A DNA stretch of 64,000 nt. It comes from Papaver somniferum. Its lineage: Eukaryota; Streptophyta; Magnoliopsida; Ranunculales; Papaveraceae. Of the stretch, positions 12,189 to 23,100 are shown piece by piece. Position 1 is the stretch's first letter; each line of letters starts with the position of its first letter. The stretch is from positions 119,605,849 through 119,669,848 of the forward strand of contig NC_039359.1 in the NCBI RefSeq assembly GCF_003573695.1. The letters are read 5' to 3'. A program made the position numbers and the translations under genes. The notes beneath the pieces are model-generated. The model did not search any database, was not told the DNA's origin, and saw only the letters and a list, made by a program, of their open reading frames with translations.

Positions 12189-12193
12189 CTCAG
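12189..12193. other. Target-site duplication CTCAG, right copy
   Basis: This is identical to 9385-9389 and directly follows the right end of the solo LTR at 12188. Confidence 0.85.
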
Positions 12194-12203
12194 GACAGTT
12201 GGA

Positions 12204-13607
12204 CTAGATACTTGTCGCGGTGTTTGAAAATCGTGTTGTTAACGTAATTTTAGGAAGGGATGAAGTTAAGAACAACAAACCTATAATGACAAGTCGAATC
12301 ACATCATCTGAGTGCCAACTTGATAATATCATAGCGGTTGCTGCAACTTGATGATGAACCTCAGATTTGCAGAACATGTGGCTTCTATAATTCCAGTTTA
12401 CGGCTAAGCACACAAGTGATATAAAACTGGTATCATTCCAGCTAACATTTCTTCTCATAGCGGTTGTTGTAACTTGATGATGCACAACTGTTATTATAAC
12501 TCCCTGTCGAATCAGAAGCCTCCAAAGTATTTCAGAAGTAAGTAATGGAGAGTGCTGACAAGTATCAATTTTAGCAAGAAACAAACCAGTGCGAACATTT
12601 GTGTGAACCAAAAATACAAGCACTGAAATTTTTCGAAACTTTTTCAAAAGAATCTGGTGCACATCACCCTCTTGTCTGGGAACTATAATCGTTAAAAATT
12701 GCACATAAACAACCATCGCAGGAGAAGTTTCAAACTGGTTAAGCCTTCCAGCTACACAGGAAATTTTACTCAACCAACCATTTGAAAAGAACTTGAATTT
12801 CCACCTCAAGTACTCAATCCACGACAACACATTTGGAATTTGAATCATCTCAAGCAACGCACATGCTAGTTGTAAGAAAAAAAAATTCTGCTACCTTCAT
12901 ACCCAGCACTAGAGCATACCATTTATGTGCCTTGCCAATGCTCACCATTTATGGATACAGTTTTTATGTCTCATCAAAATTCTATTTGTCGTTGACAAAT
13001 CAGCAACCAATTTCCATCCACCACCAATTTCAACAACATACACAAATCGAAGACTCAACGAATTCAGACAGTGAAGTTCAGACGGACACTCATGTCTTGG
13101 AAACAGATCACAAACTAAACCTCCATTGTATATTTCAAGCAATACAGACCCAAGAAAAAAAATCAAATGAGGAGTAAATGGAACAAAACCACATTCATAT
13201 TCACCAACATGATTAGAAAACTCTGCCACACTAACTGATTCTTTTCCACGACCAAATACGCTACCAGTAAGGTTGACAAAAATATAAGAAGGTTCAACAC
13301 AAACTACTTGGTGACTGATAGCATTTTTGCTCTTTGATCACACAATATCCATTTGAATCATTTTAGCAAACACTTTCCAAGCAGTATTACAAACACATCC
13401 TTTAGTTAACATACCAACATCTGATTCAATAAACAACCAATCTGATTGGCACCCATGCTTGTTAACCAACTCAGAAGCACATTTTCCCTCGTAATCAACC
13501 GAAGAAGAAGTAAGTAAAGCAAAACAGAACTTAGAAATTCTTCTAACAACACAATAAGGATACCTTCCAATAACCACAAGACTTTTACCACGATCAAATA
13601 GGATTCT
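12204..13607 (-). pseudogene. Degraded middle coding part of element A
   Basis: Three long minus-strand stretches follow the 197-residue ORF in shifting frames: 13338-13600, 12942-13260 and 12204-12857. They include LFDRGKSLVVIG (about 13600) and VFGRGKESVSVAEF (about 13250). The repeated F(D/G)RGK motif also occurs in element B. Frameshifts and stops separate the pieces, so no protein longer than about 217 residues could be made. I recognise no known family, and reverse transcriptase or integrase residues are absent from what I can read. Confidence 0.4.
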
Positions 13608-14201
13608 TTAACAATCAGGAAGAAGGACAAAACGATTCTTACCAATTACTTTGTTGTAACCACTAACGGAATCCATCAAGCTTTCAAGTGCAGCATAACT
13701 AACCCCATCAATTTTAGCCTGACTTATCTTGACGTAAGCATTTGTAGCGGTCTTTGCAGCTTCATCAACTGGAGAATTTACCCTATCAAATGAATCTTCC
13801 TCGTCCTTGTCAGCGTCTGTAGAAATCGATCGAACTTTCTGAGAGTCAACATGATTGGGAACTGGAGAAACAAAACCTAACGGAACCGAAGTAGGAGTTG
13901 ATTTTGCTTCTTCAGATATATCAACACGTAAATCTTGAGCTACAGATTCATTGATTAGATCGCGAAGTCCAGTGGATTTAGCAGAATCTCCTTCATCAGA
14001 TGAGAACCCACCACCAGGATTAGTCTGAGAAGTAACATCTTCACGATTGTAGGTCGTATGGCCAAAAGATTTCTCGAAAGCAGCATCTAGCATACGCGCA
14101 ACTCTACTCTTGAGGTCCTCTAATTCCTCCCTTGTTAAGAACCCATTCCATTGAAGAGAATTATTATCAGCTGGCCTATTGATTTCATCGAACGCCTCCA
14201 T
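13608..14201 (-). CDS. N-terminal ORF of element A, unknown function (197 aa)
   Basis: The frame is open further upstream, but the ATG at 14201 is the likely start. It lies 11 bp after the initiator-tRNA primer site, and the in-frame residues before it come from the primer site and LTR. The product begins MEAFDEINRPADNNS. A possible short helical stretch (REELEDLKSRVARMLDAAF) comes early, followed by an acidic, Ser/Asp-rich and probably disordered tail (about residues 65-150). It ends near residue 197 at a stop just before LFDRGK coding sequence in another frame, so it is probably the broken N-terminus of a longer protein. It is not a recognisable Gag: no zinc knuckle is seen. Confidence 0.5.
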   Translation of the reverse strand: MEAFDEINRPADNNSLQWNGFLTREELEDLKSRVARMLDAAFEKSFGHTTYNREDVTSQTNPGGGFSSDEGDSAKSTGLRDLINESVAQDLRVDISEEAKSTPTSVPLGFVSPVPNHVDSQKVRSISTDADKDEEDSFDRVNSPVDEAAKTATNAYVKISQAKIDGVSYAALESLMDSVSGYNKVIGKNRFVLLPDC

Positions 14202-14211
14202 TGATCGAACG

Positions 14212-14223
14212 AATCTGATACCA
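14212..14223 (-). other. Primer-binding site of element A (initiator Met tRNA type)
   Basis: The minus strand reads TGGTATCAGATT two bases after the LTR end. TGGTATCAGA matches the 3' end of plant initiator methionine tRNA, the usual primer of plant Copia and many gypsy elements. Confidence 0.85.
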
Positions 14224-14225
14224 AT

Positions 14226-14553
14226 TGTTATGTACCTAGATGTACATAACAGGATTGGATAGATAAATTGAGGATAAACCTCTCTGGTTCCGAAGAACAC
14301 AACCTAAATCGAATAAACGATTAATTTTTATTAAACTTGACTGTTCTTTTTCATTACAGACTCTGCCTTATAAAGATGGGCATTTCTTTCCTCACCATCC
14401 AACGACTATTATTTCACCAGGTGGTTATATCTCAACCGACCAGTACAACCTACTGTTAATTACCACTCCTAACTATACTAAATAACACTATCATTACTAA
14501 AGACAGACACACATAAGATAGGGGCACTCCCTTACCATACCGGGTACATGACA
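14226..14553 (-). mobile_element. 5' LTR of element A (328 bp)
   Basis: On the minus strand the LTR runs TGTCATGTACCCGG to ...TACATAACA. Its 3' end is a perfect stem-loop with 10-bp arms TGTTATGTAC and GTACATAACA around CTAGAT (14226-14251), right beside the primer site. TTTATAAGG near 14375 could be the TATA box. The right end is supported by the matching remnant at 8646-8681. Confidence 0.8.
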
Positions 14554-16140
14554 AATTGGTAGTATTAAAATTTACTAGTGCGTAAATTGGTAGTTTCATC
14601 CAAATTAGACACCCCTTATCCTCATTTTATAGTTGGGAACAAAATTGTGTAAGCCTCAAATAATTTCTCAAGGCCCCAAACTAGCCAGGTAAATTTGAGG
14701 GATTCCTTGTGGATAATCCATAAGGTCGTTGGATGACCAGATAAGGCGATCTTTTTTTCCGTTTTTTCCCATTTGGTCACCTAGTGACCTTATCTATAGT
14801 CTTTTTTAAATTCTCTTCTCATCCAGTCACTTGGTGACCTTATGGCAATCTTTTTTTATATGTTAAAGATATAAAAGATACATATGTGGGTCCCTATTTG
14901 ATGGATTTTTTTTTTCTTTTTGATAGAAAGGATAAAATTTATAAACTGTAGAATATAGTACAATAAATTTATTAGTTCGTTTTTATCAAAAACATTGGAA
15001 AGAACACTTGATCTTAGGATTCTTTGTTGTGAACGGGAAGGGATATGTGGTGGATTCTTTATTCGAGCTTCCTTTGTTATGTAGTATGTGGCTGAGTTAT
15101 GATTTCTACTTATGTACTTAACTTGAGCTTGGGGTAGTTTTTCCAGAATCGTGGAAGCTTCATGTATGATGTTTTCCGCACCCCAATGAGTCTCATTGCT
15201 TACCTTGTTAATCATTTCTGCCAATGATTTTCATCCAGTTACTATGCAAACACTTTACAAGATGTTTTGTCTTAACCAAGTAGACACCTTTCATAGCCTT
15301 TCTGCATGAAAATTCGAAGATCCCTACTCTGATCCCCGCTGAGATGTGCATGAAGATACTAAAAATATAAAGTTACATATGTATGTCCGTATTTTTGGAT
15401 GTTATCTAGATTTTCATAGTGGAATAGATATCCACAAAGGCTAAAGCTTTATCACGATGATTTTCCTTGAGTTGTGGGTTCGTATTTGTGGATATTATCT
15501 GGATTTGGGGGTTTGTATTTGTGGATGTTATCTGGATTTCTATAGTGGAATAGATATTTCATGGATTTTCATAATCACGTTGTGCAAAAATTTAATATGC
15601 ATATGAAATAGAGGGTCAACTTATTACATATAACATGATCGGTACAGAAATGGATCGAGCCATTGCTCCTTTATCCGAGAAAATATATTTCTTTTTCTAC
15701 ATGGTCTGATCGTTGATCCGATAATTTCTACAATAAATTAGATACGTTACTAGTATCCTACCCATGATTCGGTTAATGTCATGGAACAACTATCCTTCAG
15801 TTGTGGATATTTTAACATCCGTACAGCAGGAATTGCCCTTATTACGACTCTCCTTAAGTTGTAGATGTTTTGACATCCATAGAGTTTCCCCAATGGAAAC
15901 CAGGGGAAAGGTTAGGCCAGAACAAACTTCTTTTTCATATTAACCTCTCGCCAATAGAGGACAATAATGAATTCTCATTGGCATTATGTAACTAGAGATT
16001 TAAGCAGGCGTAGGCGCAATCAGTTAATAGAAGTGCAACCTGCAACTTACCTTCCAAACCACATAATAGCTCTATGACAAACTAAACATGGATAAGATGC
16101 TAGCCAATACCTATTTTCTTTTATAGAGTAACGAATTTTT
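14554..16140. other. Intergenic, no gene seen; small palindromes and short direct repeats
   Basis: No convincing reading frame is present; the frame at 14856-15224 is AT-rich and has no recognisable domain. Two short palindromes, GGTCACCTAGTGACC (about 14775) and GTCACTTGGTGAC (about 14827), each precede CTTAT and a T-run, which suggests a small duplicated element. Between 15380 and 15560 the phrase TTGTGGAT(A/G)TTATCTGGATT recurs with GTGGAATAGATAT, a local duplication. TTGTGGAT...CATCC phrases recur near 15800 and 15860. Confidence 0.4.
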
Positions 16141-16304
16141 ATTTACTTGACCGATTGGGGTATGCCCGATTTTAAGTGGACTCTTTTTAAGGGCTAATGG
16201 GGAGTCCTAGTGGGTAAAGTTACAAAACTGTCCTTACCCATTATAATTAATACTACCTTAAACATTTTATCAACTCATTTTCGTTTCATTTTTTCCTCTA
16301 CCAT

Positions 16305-16315
16305 CCCCCCCCCCC
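16305..16315. repeat. Poly-C run (11) followed by CA-rich stretch
   Basis: Eleven C residues are followed by ACCACACACACAC. This is a simple repeat with no gene context. Confidence 0.9.
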
Positions 16316-17181
16316 ACCACACACACACCTCAATCGAAAACTCGTTGATTAATTCACCATAAACGTCGATTCGAAAATTTCATCGTCAATTAATCTTCAA
16401 ACATGAAGCCGCATGTGAAATAAACTTATTGAAGACCTAGTACTGAAGACCCTAACATTGGAAAACCAGTTCAATACAAATGGAAGAAAAAAACAATTGA
16501 AGAAGAAGAAATCACTGAAACTGCTGAAATTGAAGAAATGACGTGATCGAGAAAGTAAGTGACTACTTAAACTCACTCCAGTACTTCAATTTTTTGTTTG
16601 CATGTCAAATGAGGTCAAAAAAATAGAATTTCTGAATTTGCAGTTATGTAACCGGCATGGTGTCTATTAGACGACCTTGCTGACTTTTCATTTTTAGGAG
16701 TTGTCCTTGCCTTCTAAGGTTGAATATCATGCCGCTTTTGATATTTGAAAGTGCCATTTACGGGGTCGTCACGATATTCAACCTTAAAACCTTGCCGACT
16801 GAATGTAGTTTTATTAATCGTTCGTTCTTGAAATTCCTAACCTGCCAACTAAAGCCGTGAAAATCCTTTTGTTTCTTGAATCCCATTTGGTTATTAACCG
16901 ACATGTTATTTGAATACATTGCTGCCGACTATTTATTAGTCGACACTATATAGATTATAGACCTTGTCGACTAATTGCTGACTAAAATCTTGTTTCTCTT
17001 TGTACATTTTTGTTATTCGTCGTTACTGTTTTTTTTCTTCTAAGGTGACGACTAGAGTTTAGTCGGCACCTAATATTATTTTCGTCCCTGACGAATAAGC
17101 CTATTTGTTACTTAGTTGTTTCCTTGTTCAAGTATTGACCCTGACGACAAGTTGAAAAATATTTCATTGTTCTTGTTTAGG

Positions 17182-17661
17182 ATGCAAAAGGTCAAGCAAG
17201 GAAAGAAAAATGCTACTCCTCCTTCAAGACCTCCTCGCGTTGGTGACAAACTCTTGAATGCAACACATTGAGGGGAACATGTGGTGCCGGGAACGCTTAG
17301 GGTCCGCGAACGGGAAGAAACTCATCCACCTGAACCAAGTGATTCCGATGAAACTCCAGATGAAGACCAATCAATTCCATCTGGTAGAAGAGGTAATGAT
17401 GATGATGATAAACGAAATCCATATATTGGAGGTGGTAATGATGATGATGATGATCAAAGTGTCCCACCTGTTGGAGGAGGTAATGATGGTGGTGATAACA
17501 ATGATGATGGTGATAAGAATCATGACAAAGATGATGGACAAGGTGAAATTGTTGAAGAAGATGAAGAAAAAGAAGGTAATGTTCAAGAAACAAGGGTTGA
17601 TCAAGAACCACAGGTACCACGACAACCACAAGAAGCAACAACAAAAAAAGAAGGTTATTAA
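17182..17661 (+). pseudogene. Acidic low-complexity ORF with in-frame stop, transposon-associated
   Basis: After a splice-acceptor-like TTCTTGTTTAG, an ATG at 17182 opens a 29-codon frame (MQKVKQGKKNATPPSRPPRV...) that ends at TGA 17269-17271. The same frame then continues open to TAA at 17659-17661. It encodes an Asp/Gly-rich segment with runs of four and five Asp (about residues 70-110), then a Glu/Lys-rich and Gln/Pro-rich tail. One nonsense mutation therefore appears to separate a basic N-terminus from an acidic C-terminus. The overlapping frames here are shadows of GATGAT-type repeats. Surrounding TGCCGAC motifs suggest a transposon ORF. No domain is recognised. Confidence 0.4.
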
Positions 17662-18190
17662 TAACCAGGGATTAATTGGGGGCACCAAAAACTAACTAGG
17701 GGCCTCACACTAAAGGACAAAAAAGTTCACCCAAACCCAATTTCAGTAACTCCTTATCCAAATATCTTAGGTAATGGATAATCTACCCTTATTTAATTAG
17801 TGATAGACTTACTTAATTAGTGTTAATCTTACTTAACTAGTGTTTAACCTTTTTTATTTTATTTTATTTTCCAAATTTTTGTTTTCAATTTTTTTTATTT
17901 TTTTCCCCAAATTTGCATGAAAAGTCATCATGGTATTGAAGTGTCGTTATCGTATCGTTATTGTTATTAAACCATAAACTTGTTATCTAACGACACTTTA
18001 GAGACGTCATTGTTTCATTACGACTCTAAAGTGTCGTTATTGATACAATAACGACTCTATAGAGACGTCATTGGAATAATAAACACTCTTTAGTGTCGTT
18101 GTTGTTATTTAAGGGTTAATTTAGAGTCATTATTTTCTTGGAAGAGTAAAAAGGCCTTGTGACATTATAATAATAAAAAAAATTAGAAAA

Positions 18191-18195
<5 letters not shown>
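17662..18195. other. No gene; GTGTCGTTAT repeats and a transposon-end-like phrase
   Basis: GGATTAATTGGGGGCACC at about 17670 followed by GGGGCCTCACA closely resembles the minus strand of 24668-24740, a possible shared element end. Between 17940 and 18110 the phrases GTGTCGTTAT and AGAGACGTCATTG alternate. No coding sequence is seen. Confidence 0.35.

Positions 18196-18235
<40 letters not shown>
18196..18235. repeat. (TA)n microsatellite
   Basis: Forty bases of uninterrupted alternating A and T. Confidence 0.95.
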
Positions 18236-18240
<5 letters not shown>

Positions 18241-18678
18241 GGGTGACACGTGTCGAAATTTTAAGGGTTGGGGTAATCTAGTGTTTTCATTATATTTAAA
18301 CACCCCTTATCCACTTTTCATGGTAGATGGAACTGACCTTCTCATGTGCGTGAAAAAATTAATAGTCGTCATGTTAAGAACATTACGACCTAAACGATCA
18401 TGTATTAGTCGGCATCTTCTTAAATCACTATCGCGCCGGTTAATGTTCAATGAATATGACTTTTTTCTGTGTGCTAAATAGCCAATAGTCGTCAGCTTAA
18501 CAATGTTGCGACACAACTGACTATAAGTTAGTCGTCATTGTAATAATCATATGTCTTGCCGACTATAGGTAGAAGAATATGACCTTCCCATGTGTGTGAA
18601 AATTCTATTAGTCGTCAGGTAACAAAATTACAACCCTTACTACTAAGGATGGTCGGCATTTTATTTTATTTGGGGGTT

Positions 18679-18696
18679 GGGGGGGGGGGGGGGGGG
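18679..18696. repeat. Poly-G run (18)
   Basis: Eighteen consecutive G residues follow TGGGGGTT. Such runs can fold into quadruplexes and are often miscounted in assembly. Confidence 0.9.
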
Positions 18697-18891
18697 TAGA
18701 TCTTGACAACGAGTTCAAAATTCAAATTTTTGCAAGTACAACTGCATTGATTTACTACCCCAACAGTTTGGGCATTATCCTATAAATACACTAGTTCTCT
18801 CTACAAAACAACACACCTATTTTCAAATACTCTACAAAGCTCAATTCATCATCCACCCTTTCTAACTCTCTTCATACCTCTACAAACAATC

Positions 18892-19406
18892 ATGGCATTA
18901 TTCGAGTCCGTCGAAGATTTGACCATTATCAACACATGGTACGCCGAGAGTATAGTTGTCGATCAATCCCCTCGTAATGATAGAACCCGAAACCTTTTGG
19001 GCGAAGATATATAACCAATATAGACGAGACTATGGGAATCTAAAGAGAATATGACTTCAACAAATTCATGATAGGTAGCAAGTCATCCAAAAAGGCATAT
19101 GTGATTTCATAGCTACCCAACGACGAGTCCTCAACGCTAGACACTTTAGCTTGCCCGCTAAAAAATTTGTAAGTATTTTTAGAGTTTCTATCACATAAGC
19201 TAAGTTGTTTAATCTTCCATTATAACAATATACTAACGTAGTAACTTTGTGTTGTATGTTTGTAGCACGAACTCGTAAAAGAACGCTACTTGGAGGAAAT
19301 CGGGGAACCATTCACGTTTGATGAAAGTTATCATTTCATGGTATCCAAAATTCTGGAGCATGAGCACCACGATTATTCCTCTGGTTCCTCCGATGAAATT
19401 GGATAG
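18892..19406 (+). pseudogene. SANT/Myb-like (Harbinger-associated) protein pseudogene, two exons
   Basis: An ATG at 18892 begins MALFESVEDLTIINTWYAES, which resembles the start of the Myb/SANT-like domain in plant proteins tied to PIF/Harbinger transposons (an acidic ED followed by a Trp helix). Frameshifts near 19010 and 19050-19075 break the middle. VIQKGICDFIATQRRVL and HFSLPAKKF can then be read up to a GTAAGT donor at 19169. A 97-bp intron ends TTTGTAG at 19265. Exon 2 (19266-19406) reads VKERYLEEIGEPFTFDESY..., ending SSGSSDEIG and TAG. The (E)LYxEExxKPFxF pattern is typical of this family. A CT-rich leader with TATAAATA (about 18780) precedes it. Family assignment is from memory of the pattern; the gene cannot make a full protein as read. 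Confidence 0.5.
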
Positions 19407-20159
19407 TTTTACAAGTTGTTGTGCAGATTTTGTGGGTAAATTTCTATGTAAACCCTCACGAGAATATAACTCGTCCGTTAGGGTCGCCGGGGTTCAAAGG
19501 CTTGATGCACGTGCAAAGTGCATCCGTGATTCCCACGACAAAGAGTTAGATTTTATGTTTCAATCAATGTAACCAACATCGCATGAATAAAGTAGATTAC
19601 ATCTTTTAGAAATCTGTTTTTTGTTGGGTATAACCAAAGGTCGGCAAGGTTGTAAACCGCACCGCGTGCCGACTATTCCAGGGTCGTCTTGTTCAAAAAT
19701 TACTACCATGCCGACTATACATAATACATTAGCTTAGCTGGTAGGTTAAAAAATTAATAAAATGCCGACTAACCAAGCATTTACAACACCTTTCCTGTAT
19801 GTCAAAAGTCATATAGTCGGCATTATGATTTATTATCAGCATATCGGTTGCCAATGGTCGTTGTCTTTCAAATTTTTCGACCTTGTCGACTTTTCATACA
19901 ATGTTGATCCTTATGTAACTTTGAGTATGAAATCACTTAGCAAAAAAAAAAATCCTTATTCTCAAAAAAGGCAAAAGATTTCTCAAAAATCATAACACAT
20001 GATCCATGGGTTCAATTTCAGGATTGTATATATAATTTGAGGCCGAAATACTGGCGTCGGAATAAAAGTTAGGCCAAAAACTTGAATTCTATAGCTCTTG
20101 TCCCCCTACCAATAGGAATTGAGGGTTTTCATTTTATTTTGGAATTTTAGATACACACC
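19407..20159. other. No gene; TGCCGAC motif cluster
   Basis: The stretch 19640-19890 carries GTCGGCAAGG, GTGCCGACTATT, ATGCCGACTATA, ATGCCGACTAAC and TAGTCGGCATT. It looks like the right-hand counterpart of the motif cluster at 16640-17140, with the pseudogenes between them. Confidence 0.4.
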
Positions 20160-23100
20160 AAACACCTAAAGCCAATCTCCAAGCTCTATCTGTTCTCTTT
20201 CCATCCTCACTTCGCTCCTAATTCATGCGAGGGTTAATCACTTCCACTGATTTTTGATTTACCTCACTTTGTTTTAATTTTTCATGCGAGGGTTAGTCTC
20301 TCTGCAGCGGAACTAATTTAGGGTCTATTCCTTATCTCTATTCATTTTGTTTTAATTAGGGTTTTTTTTATTTTTTGTTTTTCGGTTACAACCTAACCAA
20401 AAGAAACCTAATTTTCTCTGTTCTCCTTCAATCTCTTTCCCTCTTGTGATTCCTTTAAAAGGACGCTTAATTGAGTTGTTGCATCGTTCTTAACAGGACC
20501 AGGCCTTGAACTGATTTTTGATTTATCTCATTGTAGTAAGATTATATGTCTGCATTTGTACCAGCATGGGCTTAACTTGAATGTTGTCATAGTGTTAGTT
20601 CATCCAAATTTATTTATGTAAAACACTCGAAAGAATAGCATATCTGTAGATGCATCTAAACGAATATGGGTGGCTTCTGTTTTCATCATCTTTGCATGTT
20701 CATATTCACATTCTTTGATTCCTTCTTTTTCCATCTTAAGGTGCTTTCTTCATTTCTCTTTAAATATTGAATTTGTAATCTTTGTTAAATTTCGGGACAA
20801 TTATGAACAGAAATAATTGTACTGTTGAACAATTTAATTGCAGCACATTAGCAGACACTCCGAACAATTCGCTTTACTTGAAACAAGCAGCCGACCCTTG
20901 CGACAGTGAAGCAATTAAGATGCTACAGGATGAGGATAGCCAAGGTAAGCGTCATATTTCCTTCTTTTTTTGATTGGAAAGTGATTGGACATCAACCTAT
21001 GGTATATTTTACGATTGGTGTCAGAAATTAATTAGTGCACTAAGAGGAGGATGAGATTTTAATGGAGATAATGTGACTGAGAAGGATGCAAGCGAAGTCT
21101 TCTTAACTAATTAAGAATTTAACTGGTATGCAACCGAAATCTTTGATAAAAATACTTGATTATCATTAATAGATTTAACTAATTAGTCGAGGTAAATACT
21201 TGATATGTTTAGCAGCAGTGGAAGCCTAGGTATGGGCAGTGCAAAAGTACAAGACGTCCTACGAAATTCGTAGGACACCGGTGAAAGTTGGAATTTGAAC
21301 TGCCCCTCGATTGCGTGAAGTGTAGGGATAACAAACAGAGTAAATAAGGGATCTGTGAAATGTCCCTTGACTTCTGAAATGCAGGGGTAAAAAAAAAAGA
21401 GTTAATAAGAGATCTTTGAATTTTCCCTTAACTGCGTGAAATGCAGGTATATACCAACAAAAAAAATACAGCGAAACAGATAGATTTAATGCTACTATTA
21501 AGTTAGTATTTACTACTGAGATGTTAGTGTTTTAGCTGAATGCAACGCGAGCGCATGGGGATTTATGAAGAGTGAGCCAGATTTTTGTTAGGTATTTTCC
21601 GAATCACTGCATTAAGAACTGAGTATTCATCGGTGGGCCATTAGGTTGTTTTCGTGACTCTTACTACTTTAGTTATGAATTTATATCCTACTTAGATTTT
21701 GGGTATATAACACTAAGTGATTGTATTTAAGATCCTTAAAATGGTTTTTTTTTTCTCTGAATAAGGGTAGTGGTTATATGATCCTTAAATTTTTATTTAC
21801 TCAATTGTCGTGTCTGTAATTTAAATTCTTATACATGGTTGGAGTTTATCGAGCATTGAATACCGTATATATGCAATTACCATATTGTATTAGAAAAACA
21901 TTCCTTAGATCATGAAAGGTGCATCGCGGAAAAAACGCCCAGGGCGTGAAAGCTGATTTACACAACAGATTCAAGTCCAACATGCATCACATTTGGTGTT
22001 TGTGCTTAGGTGATAGCTTCTTTTTGGCTTATTAAATGTCCAATTTTGCGTCAGTAATGAATTTTACTCTCATTGCTTCTTTATATGATAACCCATCAGC
22101 ATATGTTTGCGTACGTATGACATGCCACTATGGAGATGCTTAGACTCATTTTTACCGGGAGGTAGACTGCATTTTTAAAATTTGCGATCTTCTGATGTTG
22201 TTTAGCCACCATTTGTATGAACTGCCAATCTTTACATCCAATAGTGTAATTCTGTTGGATGATGAACTTAAGCCCATGCAAAGCATATACTCTTTCCACC
22301 TAAATATTGTCTTTGATTGTTTAGGCCGTATTGGTATTTAATTATTGTTTTTCACTTATTAAACCAGACTAATATTGAGTTGGAAATCTTCTTCAATATC
22401 TTATGTAGATCAACATTGTGCCCAAGACCAGCTACATCTGGCCAAGGCTAACTGCATTTTATGGCTTCATTTGTGTAGGATTACAGATCATACAAAATGG
22501 ACATGGGAGTTCAGTAGGAAACAATACTTCATTTGTCGTTTAGGTATATAATCTATAATCTTTCATCAAAACTCATCTCCTCCTCTCTTATGTAATTCTA
22601 ACTCTTTTAATATAGCAAGGAACTATTGCACTTTATTTTATTTGAATCATTCTTTTTCAGATAAATTTATTTTTTTTAAAACAAATACAACGACAACAGA
22701 GAAAATAAAATTCGGCCTTGATTAATTTGTAAATTTATATTTGATTACTGATGTTAATTTTGAAATGTTTTTATATTTTAGGCTTTTGTTAAGATACTAA
22801 AATTTGTGCTATCGATTTTTTTTTTCAACAGGAATAGGGATTAAGGTCACAAGCAGCAGTTGATTTCGTGACGAACAAAAGAGGTACTGCCAACTATAAG
22901 CTTCTCCAATGGTCGGCATGTATGAGGTTCGTAGTATTCTTAATTCGGAATCCTGCTGGTAGGTGTCTCTAAATCGTTGGTTTACGCATTGTTGCCTTGA
23001 ACTGAATTTCTATTAGTCCAATCTTGAGTTCATGCCACAATTGCTATTTTGTAATTTATCAGTTGTTCAGGCTTGAGAAGATCATACTAATCCTCTTCGG

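Larger units (their letters stand above)
8646..14553 (-). mobile_element. Element A: LTR retroelement with non-gag-pol interior
   Basis: The minus-strand 5' LTR (14226-14553) is followed by a two-base spacer and TGGTATCAGA, the site complementary to initiator methionine tRNA. At the other end, a purine tract (AAGGGGAGTGGAA, complement of 8682-8694) precedes the first 36 bp of the 3' LTR (8646-8681). The rest of that LTR is missing, replaced by the LTR at 7026-8645. A later solo LTR (9390-12188) splits the interior. Without it the interior is about 2.7 kb, with a 197-residue ORF and degraded coding sequence. No reverse transcriptase, RNase H or integrase signature was seen. Confidence 0.75.
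16600..19900. repeat. Region dense in TGCCGAC/GTCGGCA and GTCGTCA motifs
   Basis: Roughly two dozen copies of AGTCGGCA, TGCCGACT, CTTGTCGACT or AGTCGTCA occur in both orientations between 16640 and 17140, 18350 and 18660, and 19640 and 19890. A separate cluster of GTGTCGTTATT and GAGACGTCATT lies at 17940-18110. Motifs repeated in both orientations around decayed ORFs resemble the subterminal repeats to which plant CACTA-type transposases bind. I could not find the element ends, so the class is an inference. Confidence 0.45.

Noticed and set aside
14856..15224. 122-codon minus frame
   Set aside because: AT-rich, ends in Lys/Ile runs, with no conserved motif; probably chance, though a fragment of an unrecognised element cannot be excluded.
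17258..17695. Met/Lys-rich plus frame and two His/Ile-rich minus frames
   Set aside because: Shadows of the GATGAT-rich acidic frame at 17182-17661.
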